In this document: piece after piece, positions 41,938 to 50,420 of the stretch | How positions within the stretch are numbered: the first letter of the stretch is position 1 | Layout of the letters: every line of letters begins with the position of its first letter | DNA from: Novosphingobium sp. FKTRR1 | GTDB lineage: Bacteria > Pseudomonadota > Alphaproteobacteria > Sphingomonadales > Sphingomonadaceae | Assembly: GCF_020404405.1 (NCBI RefSeq) | Contig: NZ_JAIZDA010000013.1 | Coordinates: 1 to 64,000 of the forward strand | DNA length: 64,000 nucleotides | Direction of reading: 5' to 3' | Program-made: the position numbers and the translations under genes | The notes under the pieces: model-generated | The model's input: the letters and a program-made list of their open reading frames with translations, nothing else | What the model was told of the DNA's origin: nothing | Database searches by the model: none

Positions 41938-43149
41938 ATGTCGATTTTCCAAAGCCTGGCGGCCGCCTTCAAGGGCGATCCCGTTTCTGCCCGCGCGCCG
42001 CTGGAGCGATCCCAGATCTCCCCATGGATCGCCGGTTTCGACTGGCGCGGTCCGGGCGCAAGCGGTGCCGCCGACTACCCGGTGGCGGTGCGCGAGGCCT
42101 ATCTGCGCAACCCGGTGGGTCAGCGCGCGGTCCGACTGGTGGCCGAAGGCGTGGGCGGTGCGCCGCTGACCGGTTCGGACCCGCAATTGCTGGCGCTCGT
42201 CAACGCCACCAGCGCCGGGCAGGCGCTGCTCGAAACGCTGGCCAGCCAGATCCTGCTGCACGGCAACGGCTATGTGCAAGTGCTGCGCGATGCCGAGGGC
42301 AATGCCGCCGAGCTTTATGCGCTGCGGCCCGAGCGCGTGACCGTGCAGCCCGATGTGGGCGGCTGGCCCGCCGCGTTCCGCTATACCGTGGGCGACCGCA
42401 CGATGACGCTGGATGCGGTCGACGACTTCGGCCAGCCCAACGTCATCCACATCCGCTCGTTCCATCCGGCCGACGATCACTATGGGGCGGGCTGTCTTGA
42501 GGCCGCCGCCGATGCGGTGTCGCTGCACAATGCCTCGTCGCGGTGGAATCTGGCACTGCTCGACAACGCCGCGCGGCCATCGGGCGCGCTGGTCTATGAC
42601 CCCGGCGATCCGGGCGCGACGCTGAGCGCCGACCAGTTCGAGCGGCTCAAGGCCGAACTGGCCACCGCCTATTCCGGGCAGGGCAACGCCGGGCGGCCGA
42701 TGCTGCTCGAAGGCGGATTGCGCTGGCAGAGCATGGCGCTGACGCCCGCCGACATGGATTTCGCCAACCTCAAGGCATCGGCCGCGCGCAGCATCGCGCT
42801 CGCCTTCGGGGTGCCGCCGATGCTGCTGGGGCTGCCGGGCGACAACACATACGCCAATTATCGCGAGGCCAACCGCGCGTTGTGGCGCCAGACGATCCTG
42901 CCGCTGACGCGCAAGATCCTGGGCGCGCTGAGCGAAGGCTTGCAGCCATGGTTCCCCGAGGCGACGCTGGCGGTCGCGCTCGATCAGGTGGCCGAACTGG
43001 CCGAAGACCGCGATCTGCTGTGGTCGCAAGTGGGCAAGGCCGATTTCCTCAGCAATGCCGAAAAGCGCACGATGCTGGGCCTGCCGCCCGAGCCTGCGGA
43101 CCTTGCCGCCGCCTCTGCGGCACCAGCCGATCACGGAGGGGCCGCATGA
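41938..43149 (+). CDS. GTA gp3, portal protein
   Basis: A 403-aa HK97-family portal protein, the dodecameric ring for DNA entry and tail joining. Typical stretches: YLRNPVGQRAVRLVAEGVG, LLHGNGYVQVLRDAEGN, FAVGVPPMLLGLPGDNTYANYREANRALWR. ATG at 41938 follows AAGGAAA. An 87-bp gap precedes it; it overlaps the next gene by 4 bp. Confidence 0.94.
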   Translation: MSIFQSLAAAFKGDPVSARAPLERSQISPWIAGFDWRGPGASGAADYPVAVREAYLRNPVGQRAVRLVAEGVGGAPLTGSDPQLLALVNATSAGQALLETLASQILLHGNGYVQVLRDAEGNAAELYALRPERVTVQPDVGGWPAAFRYTVGDRTMTLDAVDDFGQPNVIHIRSFHPADDHYGAGCLEAAADAVSLHNASSRWNLALLDNAARPSGALVYDPGDPGATLSADQFERLKAELATAYSGQGNAGRPMLLEGGLRWQSMALTPADMDFANLKASAARSIALAFGVPPMLLGLPGDNTYANYREANRALWRQTILPLTRKILGALSEGLQPWFPEATLAVALDQVAELAEDRDLLWSQVGKADFLSNAEKRTMLGLPPEPADLAAASAAPADHGGAA

Positions 43150-43454
43150 ATCGCGAGGACATGCTCGCCCGCCTGCTGGCGCAAGCCGAAACCGCCGGGT
43201 CCGAGCGGCTCACCTTGCGCGCGATCGTCGAGGAAGCGAGCGACCTTGGTGCGGTGCGCGTGCTCGAACGCATGGGCCTTGCCGATGACAGCGCGCATCA
43301 GGATCTCAACGAGCTGCGCGAGCTGCTGCGGGCATGGCGCGATGCCAAGGCCAGCGCGTGGAAGGCGGTGGTCGACTGGGCGGTGCGCGGATTGCTGGCG
43401 CTGCTGCTGATGGGCATCGCGGTGCGGCTGGGCGCGTGGAACCTGGTGCGATGA
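43146..43454 (+). CDS. GTA gp3.5-like small membrane protein
   Basis: A 102-aa protein between portal and protease: an N-terminal helical region (MNREDMLARLLAQAETAGSE, then LNELRELLRAWRDAK) and a single C-terminal transmembrane helix (AVRGLLALLLMGIAVRLGAW). It corresponds in position to the small ORF g3.5 of other GTAs. Overlaps neighbours by 4 bp on each side. Role unknown. Confidence 0.78.
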   Translation: MNREDMLARLLAQAETAGSERLTLRAIVEEASDLGAVRVLERMGLADDSAHQDLNELRELLRAWRDAKASAWKAVVDWAVRGLLALLLMGIAVRLGAWNLVR

Positions 43455-43897
43455 GCGTACCTCTCACAACCACCGCCACGCGCTTTGCCGGTTACGCCGC
43501 CGTGTTCGGCAAGCGCGACAGCGGCGGCGACACCATCCTGCCCGGCGCCTTTGCCGGGACGCTGGCCGCGCGCAAGGCGCAGGGCACGCCCCTGCCGCTC
43601 TACTGGCAGCACCGGCCCGACCAGCAGATCGGCTGGGTCGATCTGGCCGAGGAGGATGCCCACGGCTTGCGCGTGATCGCCACGCTCGACCAGCCACAGG
43701 GCCCGGCGGCCCGCGCACTGGCGCGCGGCGCGGTCGATGGCCTGTCGTTCGGCTATCGCGTGCGCGATGGTCAGCGCCATTCCGGCGGCCGCGATCTGGC
43801 CGCGGTCGACCTGTTCGAGGTCAGTCTGGTGACCAGACCGATGCAGCCGTTGGCACGCGTCCACCTCGTCGACCGCGCCGCTTGCCCCTCCCTCTGA
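43451..43897 (+). CDS. GTA gp4, prohead protease
   Basis: A 148-aa HK97-type prohead serine protease (Caudovirus prohead family U35). The likely catalytic His is in LYWQHRPDQQIGWV and the Ser in VDGLSFGYRV, with DLFEVSLVTRPMQP completing the fold. It removes the capsid scaffolding arm during maturation. ATG overlaps the previous TGA. Confidence 0.92.
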   Translation: MSVPLTTTATRFAGYAAVFGKRDSGGDTILPGAFAGTLAARKAQGTPLPLYWQHRPDQQIGWVDLAEEDAHGLRVIATLDQPQGPAARALARGAVDGLSFGYRVRDGQRHSGGRDLAAVDLFEVSLVTRPMQPLARVHLVDRAACPSL

Positions 43898-43983
43898 TCT
43901 CCCGGCTCCCCCGGAAGAAAGCCGCCACCCGACCGGGTGGCCCCTCCCCCGAAACCGGTCACCCGGAAAGGACGTTGAGCCTC

Positions 43984-45156
43984 ATGGACAATCTTGTTCC
44001 CGAAACCCCGCACGCTGCCACCATCGAAACCAAGGCCGATCAGCTTGGCGACAGCTTCGACATCGTCACCCGCCAGGATGTGCATGATGCCGCGCTGGCC
44101 GCGCTGCGTCAGGAAATCGGCACCCTGAAGGGCCGCCTCGAAAAGCTGGGCCGCCATGCGCTGCGCCCCCTGCTGGGCGATGGCGAGGCCGCACCTGCGC
44201 CCGAACTCAAAGGCTTTGTCGATGGCTACTTGCGCACCGGTCGCGAAACCGAACTGAAGTCGCTGTCGATGGGATCGGCTGCCGATGGTGGTTACGCCGT
44301 GCCGCGCCAGATCGACGAGACGATCTCGGCCCGGATGATCAAGATCAGCCCGATCCGCGCGATCGCCACCGTCGCCAAGACCAGCACCAGCGGCTATCGC
44401 CGTCTGCTCTCGCAAGGCGGCACCGCGTCTGGCTGGGTCAGCGAAACCGCCGCACGCCCGGACTCGGCCACCTCGAAGCTGGTCGAGATTGTGCCGCCCA
44501 GCGGCGAATTGTACGCCAATCCTTCGGCAACGCAGCAGATGCTCGATGACGCCGCGTTCGACGTGCCGACCTGGCTGGCCAACGAAATCGCCACCGAGTT
44601 CGCCCGCGCCGAAGGTGCCGCCTTCATCAACGGCACCGGCAACAACCAGCCCAAGGGCTTTCTGCAGGCGACCACCGCTGCGCAAAGCGATGCGACCCGC
44701 GCCTATGGTTCGTTGCAGTTCATCGGCTCGAACAACGCAACCGGCTTCGATGGCACACCCGAATCCAAGCTGATCGACATGGTCTTTGCCGTGCGCGCCA
44801 GCCTGCGTCAGGGTGCGGTCTGGGTGATGAATTCGACCACGATGGCCACGATCCGCAAGTTCAAGGCCGCTGACGGGTCGTTCCTGTGGCAGCCGGGCAT
44901 CGCCGATGGCCAGCCCAACCGGCTGCTCGGATTCCCGGTGGTCGAGGCCGAAGACATGCCCGATATCGCAGCCAATGCCTTCCCGATCGCGTTCGGCAAC
45001 TTTGCCGCCGGCTACCTGATCGCCGAACGCAACGCGACCACGATCCTGCGCGATCCTTACTCCAACAAGCCCTACGTCCAGTTCTATGCCACCCGGCGGA
45101 TCGGCGGCACGGTGCTCGACAGCGACGCGATCAAGCTGCTCAAGATCACCACCTGA
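43984..45156 (+). CDS. GTA gp5, major capsid protein
   Basis: A 390-aa HK97-fold capsid protein. Residues 1-90 include an acidic/coiled scaffold arm (ALAALRQEIGTLKGRLEKLG) likely cut by gp4, followed by KSLSMGSAADGGYAVPRQIDETI, where the mature protein starts. WVMNSTTMATIRKFKAADGSFLWQPGI and LLGFPVVEAEDMPDI are typical capsid blocks. AAGGA lies 13 nt before the ATG. A strong terminator follows. Confidence 0.95.
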   Translation: MDNLVPETPHAATIETKADQLGDSFDIVTRQDVHDAALAALRQEIGTLKGRLEKLGRHALRPLLGDGEAAPAPELKGFVDGYLRTGRETELKSLSMGSAADGGYAVPRQIDETISARMIKISPIRAIATVAKTSTSGYRRLLSQGGTASGWVSETAARPDSATSKLVEIVPPSGELYANPSATQQMLDDAAFDVPTWLANEIATEFARAEGAAFINGTGNNQPKGFLQATTAAQSDATRAYGSLQFIGSNNATGFDGTPESKLIDMVFAVRASLRQGAVWVMNSTTMATIRKFKAADGSFLWQPGIADGQPNRLLGFPVVEAEDMPDIAANAFPIAFGNFAAGYLIAERNATTILRDPYSNKPYVQFYATRRIGGTVLDSDAIKLLKITT

Positions 45157-45210
45157 TCGGCTTGCGGATGGAGCGACGCGCTTGCCCCCTTGGCGCGCGC
45201 TCCGTCCCTT

Positions 45211-45263
45211 GCGCTCGCGGCGGGCACGCCCTCTCCCCGTCGGCCCGCCGCGAGCGCCTTTTT
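45211..45263 (+). terminator. Strong intrinsic terminator after the GTA capsid gene
   Basis: GCGCTCGCGGCGGGC (45211-45225) pairs perfectly over 15 bp with its complement at 45243-45257, followed by C and TTTTT (45259-45263). It lies inside the GTA cluster, between capsid and gp6, and would lower expression of the tail genes relative to capsid. Confidence 0.85.
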
Positions 45264-45305
45264 GCTCGCCCGACACCACCCATCCCCCAATCACCGGAGA
45301 TTGCC

Positions 45306-45863
45306 ATGAAGCGGGCAATTGTCGCGCCCCCGGCGCTGTCATCGTCGGCGCTGGCCGACCTGAAGGCCTGGCTTGGCATCACCACCAGCCGGGACGATGC
45401 CGAACTGACCGCGCTGCTCAGGCTTGGCCTTGAACTGTGCGAAGGTTTTACCGGCACGATGCCGCTGCAAAGCGCGGTCGAGGAAATCCTGCCCGCAAAC
45501 GGGTGCTGGCAGACGCTGTCGACCCGCCCCGTGCAGGCGATCACCGGCATTGCGGCGCTGGCCGCCACCGGCCTGCGGACCGCGCTCGGCGCCGGGGACT
45601 ATGACCTTGACCTTGCGGCCGATGGCACCGGTCTGGTGCGGCTGCGCCGCCCGCTCGACCAGACCCGCGTGGCCGTGCAATTCACCGCCGGGATGGCCGC
45701 CTCGTGGGAGGCTTTGCCCGAGGCGCTGCGTCAGGGCGTGATGCTGCTGGCCGCACATCAGCACCGCCAGCGCGATGGCGACGCCAAGTCCGGACCCGAC
45801 GCGCTGCCCCCCGCTGCGGTTGCGGCGCTGTGGCGGCCATGGCGCCGGATGCGCCTGGCATGA
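45306..45863 (+). CDS. GTA gp6, head-tail connector/adaptor
   Basis: A 185-aa head-tail adaptor (gp6-like connector) that joins the portal to the tail. ALADLKAWLGITTSRDDAELTALLRLGLELCEGFTG is the typical helical opening of the family, with PEALRQGVMLLAAHQHRQRDG near the end. ATG follows GGAG. It lies just beyond the internal terminator, so it depends on read-through or another promoter. Overlaps the next ATG by 4 bp. Confidence 0.85.
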   Translation: MKRAIVAPPALSSSALADLKAWLGITTSRDDAELTALLRLGLELCEGFTGTMPLQSAVEEILPANGCWQTLSTRPVQAITGIAALAATGLRTALGAGDYDLDLAADGTGLVRLRRPLDQTRVAVQFTAGMAASWEALPEALRQGVMLLAAHQHRQRDGDAKSGPDALPPAAVAALWRPWRRMRLA

Positions 45864-46042
45864 GCGGCGGCACCAGTGGCGGCATGATCACGCTGGGCGC
45901 CGATCTCGCCGCGCTCGAAGCCCGCCTGCTGGACCAAGCCCGGCGCCTCGCCACCGCGCAGGCAGCAACGATCGCACGGCAAGGTTCGCCCGACCGCTGG
46001 CGCAGCGCCGCGCTGCTCTGGCCCCTGCTCGTTCAGGAGTAA
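45860..46042 (+). CDS. Small GTA protein in the gp7 (stopper) position
   Basis: A 60-aa protein where other GTAs encode the larger stopper gp7. It starts at an ATG overlapping the gp6 stop. The sequence is one Gly-rich start (SGGTSGGMITLGADLAALEARL) and a helix (LLDQARRLATAQAATIARQ) ending WPLLVQE. It does not show the stopper fold I would expect. It may be a reduced stopper or an unrelated accessory. Confidence 0.65.
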   Translation: MSGGTSGGMITLGADLAALEARLLDQARRLATAQAATIARQGSPDRWRSAALLWPLLVQE

Positions 46043-46045
46043 CCG

Positions 46046-46441
46046 ATGGAACTGGCCTTTCGCGCCGTGCTGCTGGCCTGGCTGGCCGCAGACCCCCAAC
46101 TTTCCGGCAACCTCAACGCAATCGTCGAGGAAGCGCCGAGCCGCACCGCGCTGCCCTGGCTCGCGCTGACCGCCAGCGCCAGCATCGACTGGAGCCACAA
46201 GACGGGCAAGGGCCGCGAGATACGCGTGGCGCTGGAACTGAATTATCGCGGCGATGATCCGCTGTCCGAAAGCGCGCTGCTCGGCGCGGTCGAACGCCGG
46301 ATCGAAAGCCTGCCCTCCGACCAGACCGCCGCCGGTTTCACCATTGCCAGCCTGCGCTTTCTGAAAGCCCGCGCCGAACAGCGCGGCGAAGCCCGGCGCG
46401 CGCTGGTGCTGGAATACGTCGCCCGCGTGCTCGCGGTTTAA
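46046..46441 (+). CDS. GTA gp8, tail terminator (DUF3168)
   Basis: A 131-aa DUF3168 protein, the tail-completion/terminator family. MELAFRAVLLAWLAADPQL, IDWSHKTGKGREIRVALELNYRGD and LRFLKARAEQRGEARRALVLEYVARVL are characteristic. Starts 3 nt after the preceding stop. Confidence 0.88.
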   Translation: MELAFRAVLLAWLAADPQLSGNLNAIVEEAPSRTALPWLALTASASIDWSHKTGKGREIRVALELNYRGDDPLSESALLGAVERRIESLPSDQTAAGFTIASLRFLKARAEQRGEARRALVLEYVARVLAV

Positions 46442-46478
46442 GCGGCAATCACGCCCTCAAACATCAAGGAGAACGATC

Positions 46479-46886
46479 ATGGCAGCCCAGAAGGGAAGCG
46501 CCTTTCTGCTGAAGATCAGCGATGGCGCGGCAACGCCGACCTACAACACCGTTGCCGGTCTGCGCACCACGCAACTGACCATCGGCGGCGAACTGGTCGT
46601 CATCACCAGCAAGGATTCGGGCGGTTGGCGCGAACTGCTGTCGGGCGCGGGCACGCGCTCGGTCTCGGTCAGCGCGGCGGGCATCTTCCTTGGCAGCACT
46701 GCCGAAGCGCAGATCCGCACCAATGCGCTGGCCGGAACGATCGCCGAATACCAGCTCTCGTTCGAGGATGGCAGCCGATTGCAGGGCAAGTTCCTAGTGC
46801 AGCGGCTCGACTATGCCGGGGATTTCAACGGCGAACGCAATTATACGCTCTCGCTCGAAAGCTCGGGCGCGGTGGTGCCGGCATGA
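46479..46886 (+). CDS. GTA gp9, major tail tube protein
   Basis: A 135-aa TP901-1-family major tail protein: QKGSAFLLKISDGA, VAGLRTTQLTIGGELVVITSKDSGGWRELLSGAG and YELSFEDGSRLQGKF-like strands. It polymerises into the flexible tail tube. ATG after AAGGAGAA. Ends overlapping gp10 by 4 bp. Confidence 0.92.
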   Translation: MAAQKGSAFLLKISDGAATPTYNTVAGLRTTQLTIGGELVVITSKDSGGWRELLSGAGTRSVSVSAAGIFLGSTAEAQIRTNALAGTIAEYQLSFEDGSRLQGKFLVQRLDYAGDFNGERNYTLSLESSGAVVPA

Positions 46887-47248
46887 GCGCGCCTGCTAAA
46901 AATCCGGCCAGCAATTCGCCCAACCCGCCAGCCAATCCGCATCGCGGCGAAATCGCGCTGCTGCTCGACGGCGTGGCACATGTCCTGCGCCCGACTTTCG
47001 CGGCCCTTGTTGCCGTGGAGGAGGAAGTCGGCCCGCTGCTGGCCATGGTCGAACGCGCCAGCGGCGGCGAGCTGAAACTGGGCGAGATGGTCGCGCTGTT
47101 CTGGCACTGCCTGCGCGATGCCAGCGACGCCGCGCGCGAAGCCGCCGACCGCGAGGCCTTTGCCGAAGCGGTGACCCGTGCGGGCCTTGCCGCTTGTGCG
47201 CAACCGCTGCGCGCGCTGCTGGTGCAGGTGCTCAAGGGCGTGTTGTGA
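46883..47248 (+). CDS. GTA gp10, tail assembly chaperone-like
   Basis: A 121-aa GTA-gp10 family protein (PNPPANPHRGEIALLLDGVAHVLRPTFAAL, VEEEVGPLLAMVERASGG, EAVTRAGLAACAQPLRALLVQVLKGVL). With the next gene it forms the pair that chaperones the tape measure protein. ATG overlaps the preceding stop; its own TGA overlaps the GTG of the next gene. Confidence 0.85.
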   Translation: MSAPAKNPASNSPNPPANPHRGEIALLLDGVAHVLRPTFAALVAVEEEVGPLLAMVERASGGELKLGEMVALFWHCLRDASDAAREAADREAFAEAVTRAGLAACAQPLRALLVQVLKGVL

Positions 47249-47493
47249 CCGCAGCGCCGGGCGATCGACCAGCCATCCCCGACGACCGGCGCTTTGGCCC
47301 GATCGCGGCGCGGCTGGCGGGGCAGACGGCCCTGCTGTTCGGGTGGAGCCCGCATTGTTTCTGGCACGCCACCCCGGCCGAACTGGCCGCCATCACCGCT
47401 GCGGCAGCGGCTGCAGACCCCGCTGCATCCGGCACGGGCGGCATCGACCGGCAAACGCTCAAGACCCTGATGGAGCAAGATCGCGATGGATAG
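47245..47493 (+). CDS. GTA gp10.1, second tail assembly chaperone
   Basis: An 82-aa phage tail assembly chaperone of the DUF2376 type: RRFGPIAARLAGQTALLFGWSPHCFWHATPAELAAI. The GTG start at 47245 overlaps the gp10 TGA (GTGA), and the end overlaps the tape measure start by 8 bp, keeping the assembly proteins in strict translational coupling. Confidence 0.82.
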   Translation: MTAAPGDRPAIPDDRRFGPIAARLAGQTALLFGWSPHCFWHATPAELAAITAAAAAADPAASGTGGIDRQTLKTLMEQDRDG

Positions 47494-48067
47494 CCTCAAC
47501 ACGCTGATGGTCGATGTGCGCGCCAGCACCGACGGCTTTGCCGCCGATCTTGGCCAGATGCGCAGCAGCTTCGATTCAATTCTGGTCGACGGTTTCTCGC
47601 GCGGCGGCGCCACGCTGGAACGCAGCCTGCTGGGCGCGGTCAAGCGTGGCAGTCTGGGCTTCGAAGACCTTGGCCGGGTGGCGACGGGCGTGCTCGACAC
47701 GATCGCCGGTCAAGCACTGCGAGGCGGCCTTGCCGCGTTCGGGCTGGGCGGTGGCGGCGCCGGAAGCGGGCAAGGCGGCCTGCTTTCCGGGCTCGGCAGT
47801 CTGGTCGGCTCGCTGTTCGGCCTGCCGGGACGCGCGACCGGCGGCAATGTCGCGCCCGGTGGCGCCTATGTCGTGGGCGAACGCGGGCCCGAACTGTTCG
47901 TGCCGACTTCTGCCGGGCGGATCGAGACGGGCTCTCCTTCGGCTGGTCGGGCGGTCAATGTCTCGATCCAGGTCGTCGCCCCGCCGGGCGCCAGCCACCC
48001 CGAAAGCCTGCGCCGGTCCAGCCGTCAGGTAGCGCAGGCCGTCCGCCGCGCGCTGAGCGATTACTGA
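47486..48067 (+). CDS. GTA gp11, short tail tape measure protein
   Basis: A 193-aa tape measure protein: an N-terminal helix (LNTLMVDVRASTDGFAADLGQMRSSFDSILVDGFSRG), a Gly-rich hydrophobic middle (LRGGLAAFGLGGGG...LLSGLGSLVGSLFG) and the recurring ARGGxVAPGGAYVVGERGPELFVPTSAG-like segment. Its shortness predicts a short tail, as in GTA particles. Confidence 0.88.
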   Translation: MDSLNTLMVDVRASTDGFAADLGQMRSSFDSILVDGFSRGGATLERSLLGAVKRGSLGFEDLGRVATGVLDTIAGQALRGGLAAFGLGGGGAGSGQGGLLSGLGSLVGSLFGLPGRATGGNVAPGGAYVVGERGPELFVPTSAGRIETGSPSAGRAVNVSIQVVAPPGASHPESLRRSSRQVAQAVRRALSDY

Positions 48068-48084
48068 AAAGGGAATTTGCGACT

Positions 48085-50418
48085 ATGGGCCACTGGATCG
48101 CCACCAAGCGCACGGTGCAGCAAACCGACACGATCCAGCGCTTCGATCCGCGCTTCTGGACGGTGGACTTTCCGCGCCCGGCCATGGCCAGCTTGGTTAC
48201 CATCGCACCCGATGGCTTGCGCGTCGATGCGGTGTTCCGCCAGCACGCCGACCTGATCGGGCTGATCTGGGAAAGCGCCGACCGCTGGGACCACCCGCTG
48301 CTGGCCTATGACACCGACCGCGACTATTCGCGGCTGACGCTGTCCTTCCGCTGGCGCTCGTCTGGGCTTATGCCGCTGAATGCCGTCAATGGCCCAACGC
48401 TGACGATCGAAGGGCGCGATGCCGCTGGCGCCCCTCGCACGTGGTATGTGCGACTGTGGAACTATGCCGTCGGCGCGCCCGACGATGCGCAAGTCACCTT
48501 GCCGTTTTCTGCGCTGGCCGGGGGATTCACGCTGCCCGGTGAGGCAGATCCGGTCCACCCCGCCGACATCGACCGCCTGTTCATCTCGCTGGTGGAGCCC
48601 GGCTATGGCACGACAGGTTCGCTAGCGGCCGAAGCGACCGGCTGGGTCGAGCTGACCGATATCCGCTGCGAAGGCCATCGCCCGATGTTGACGGTCGGCG
48701 ACGTGATGGTCCCGCCGCACGGCCTGTCGATCGCCACCGGCTATGACGATGCCTACAATCAGACCCCGGCGCGTCTGGTGCGCTCGATCCGCGCCCTCGG
48801 CTATCGCGCCAGCATCAACCACTACATCGGGATGAGCCACTTCTTCCCGCTCGCGCCCGACGGGACCGGCGGCTTTCTTGTCGCTTCGGCGCTACCCGCC
48901 TTCAACGCGGCTGCCGATCGCTGGCACCGCGCCTTGCTGGCCGAAGCGAAGGCGGCGGGCTATTCGGTGATCCTGTCGCAATCGTTCGAACTGCTCGCGC
49001 AGTATTGCCCCGCTGCATGGCAGCAACGCGCCGCCAATGGCGACCCGGCGCGCACCGGCTGGGTGCCGCCGTCGGCGCTGCTGTCGCCTGCCAACAACAC
49101 CGCCTGCAGCTGGTTGCGCAAAGTGGCGAGCGAACTGGTCGGCCTGCAGCGCGACGCCGGGCTGCCCGTGCGCTGGCAAGTCGGCGAGCCGTGGTGGTGG
49201 ATCACACCCGACCGACAGATCTGTCTGTACGATGCCGACGCACGCATCGCGCTCGGCAGCAACTCGGTGGCCATCCCCGACATGGCGGCGCCGCTGAGCA
49301 ATGCGCAGACGTATCTGCTCGATGCCGCAGGCCGGATGCTGGTCAGCGCCACTTCGGGGCTGGTGGCGGCCGTGCGCAACGCGGCAGGTGCCGCTGGGGC
49401 GCAAGTGCACCTGCTCGCCTACCTGCCGACCGTGCTCGACCCGGTCATGCCCGAGGCGCGCCGCGCCAACCTGCCGGTCGGCTGGGCCAGCCCCGCTTTC
49501 GACGTCCTGCAGATCGAGGACTACGACTGGGTCACCGGCGGCTTTGACGCGCTGCGCCGGTCGGGCCGCGCCATCGTCGAGAGTCGGCTGGGCTATGCCC
49601 GCACGGCGCAACATTACCTTGCGGGCTTCGTCCCCGATCCCGCCAGCGCCGCCGCGCAGTGGTCGGCGATCGATGATGCCGCCAGCGAAGCGCGCGCGCT
49701 GGGCGTTGCCGAAACCTTTGTCTGGGCGCTGCCGCAAGTGGCGCGCGATGGCTTCACCCGTTTGCCCGACCCCGTTCAGGAGCCGCAGATGCAACCTTTC
49801 GACGATGTGCTGTTTCCGATCGCCATCGGCCGCAGCGCCACGGTAACGCCCGAATTCTCGACCAATGTCACGATCACAGCTTCGGGCTATGAGCGGCGCA
49901 ACAGTCTGTGGTCCGACGCGCGGCTGCGCTTCGATGTCGGGCCCGGCGTGCGGTCAGAGGTGGAACTGGGCGAACTTATCGCGTTCTTCCGGGCGCGGCG
50001 CGGCCAGGCACGCGGCTTCCGCCTGCGCGACCCATCGGACTTCAGTTCCAACGCGATGACCGGAACGCCGACCGCGATCGACCAGTTGATCGGCGTCGGT
50101 GATGGCGCTGCTGCCCGCTTCGCATTGGTCAAGAGCTATGGCGATGGCAGCGAGGCGCAATTGCGCCACATCACCCGCCCGCGCGCCGAAACGGTGCGGG
50201 TCAGCGTCGACGGCGTCGAGACCGCCGACTGGACGCTAGAGGCCCCCGGCGTGATCGTGTTCGGCCACGCCCCGGCGACGGGCGCCGCCATCCGTGCGGG
50301 GTTCCTGTTCGATGTGCCGGTGCGCTTTGCCGATGACCGGCTGGACATCAGCGGATCGGCCTTTGCCGCGGGCGAGGCACCCAGCGTGCCCTTGGTCGAA
50401 CTGCGCGAGGAGTCCTGA
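48085..50418 (+). CDS. GTA gp12, distal tail protein fused to a large N-terminal TIM-barrel-like domain
   Basis: A 777-aa protein. Residues 569-777 (MQPFDDVLFPIAIGRSA onward) are the whole 209-aa DUF2460 distal tail protein found alone in RcGTA. Residues 1-568 are an added region: an N-terminal beta-rich part (about 1-190) and a likely TIM-barrel (about 200-560) with YRASINHYIG, YSVILSQSFELL, PVRWQVGEPWWW and FDVLQIEDYDWV, which look like glycosidase-type strands with acidic ends. The extension may decorate the tail or bind host glycans. The old start of the DUF2460 part is preserved with a ribosome site (see 49778). Confidence 0.85.
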   Translation: MGHWIATKRTVQQTDTIQRFDPRFWTVDFPRPAMASLVTIAPDGLRVDAVFRQHADLIGLIWESADRWDHPLLAYDTDRDYSRLTLSFRWRSSGLMPLNAVNGPTLTIEGRDAAGAPRTWYVRLWNYAVGAPDDAQVTLPFSALAGGFTLPGEADPVHPADIDRLFISLVEPGYGTTGSLAAEATGWVELTDIRCEGHRPMLTVGDVMVPPHGLSIATGYDDAYNQTPARLVRSIRALGYRASINHYIGMSHFFPLAPDGTGGFLVASALPAFNAAADRWHRALLAEAKAAGYSVILSQSFELLAQYCPAAWQQRAANGDPARTGWVPPSALLSPANNTACSWLRKVASELVGLQRDAGLPVRWQVGEPWWWITPDRQICLYDADARIALGSNSVAIPDMAAPLSNAQTYLLDAAGRMLVSATSGLVAAVRNAAGAAGAQVHLLAYLPTVLDPVMPEARRANLPVGWASPAFDVLQIEDYDWVTGGFDALRRSGRAIVESRLGYARTAQHYLAGFVPDPASAAAQWSAIDDAASEARALGVAETFVWALPQVARDGFTRLPDPVQEPQMQPFDDVLFPIAIGRSATVTPEFSTNVTITASGYERRNSLWSDARLRFDVGPGVRSEVELGELIAFFRARRGQARGFRLRDPSDFSSNAMTGTPTAIDQLIGVGDGAAARFALVKSYGDGSEAQLRHITRPRAETVRVSVDGVETADWTLEAPGVIVFGHAPATGAAIRAGFLFDVPVRFADDRLDISGSAFAAGEAPSVPLVELREES
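49778..49791 (+). promoter_or_regulatory. Internal ribosome site and ATG at the gp12 domain junction
   Basis: AGGAG (49778-49782), a 6-nt spacer and ATG (49789-49791), in frame with gp12 and exactly at the DUF2460 start. Could yield a separate 209-aa distal tail protein. Confidence 0.5.
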
Positions 50419-50420
50419 CC

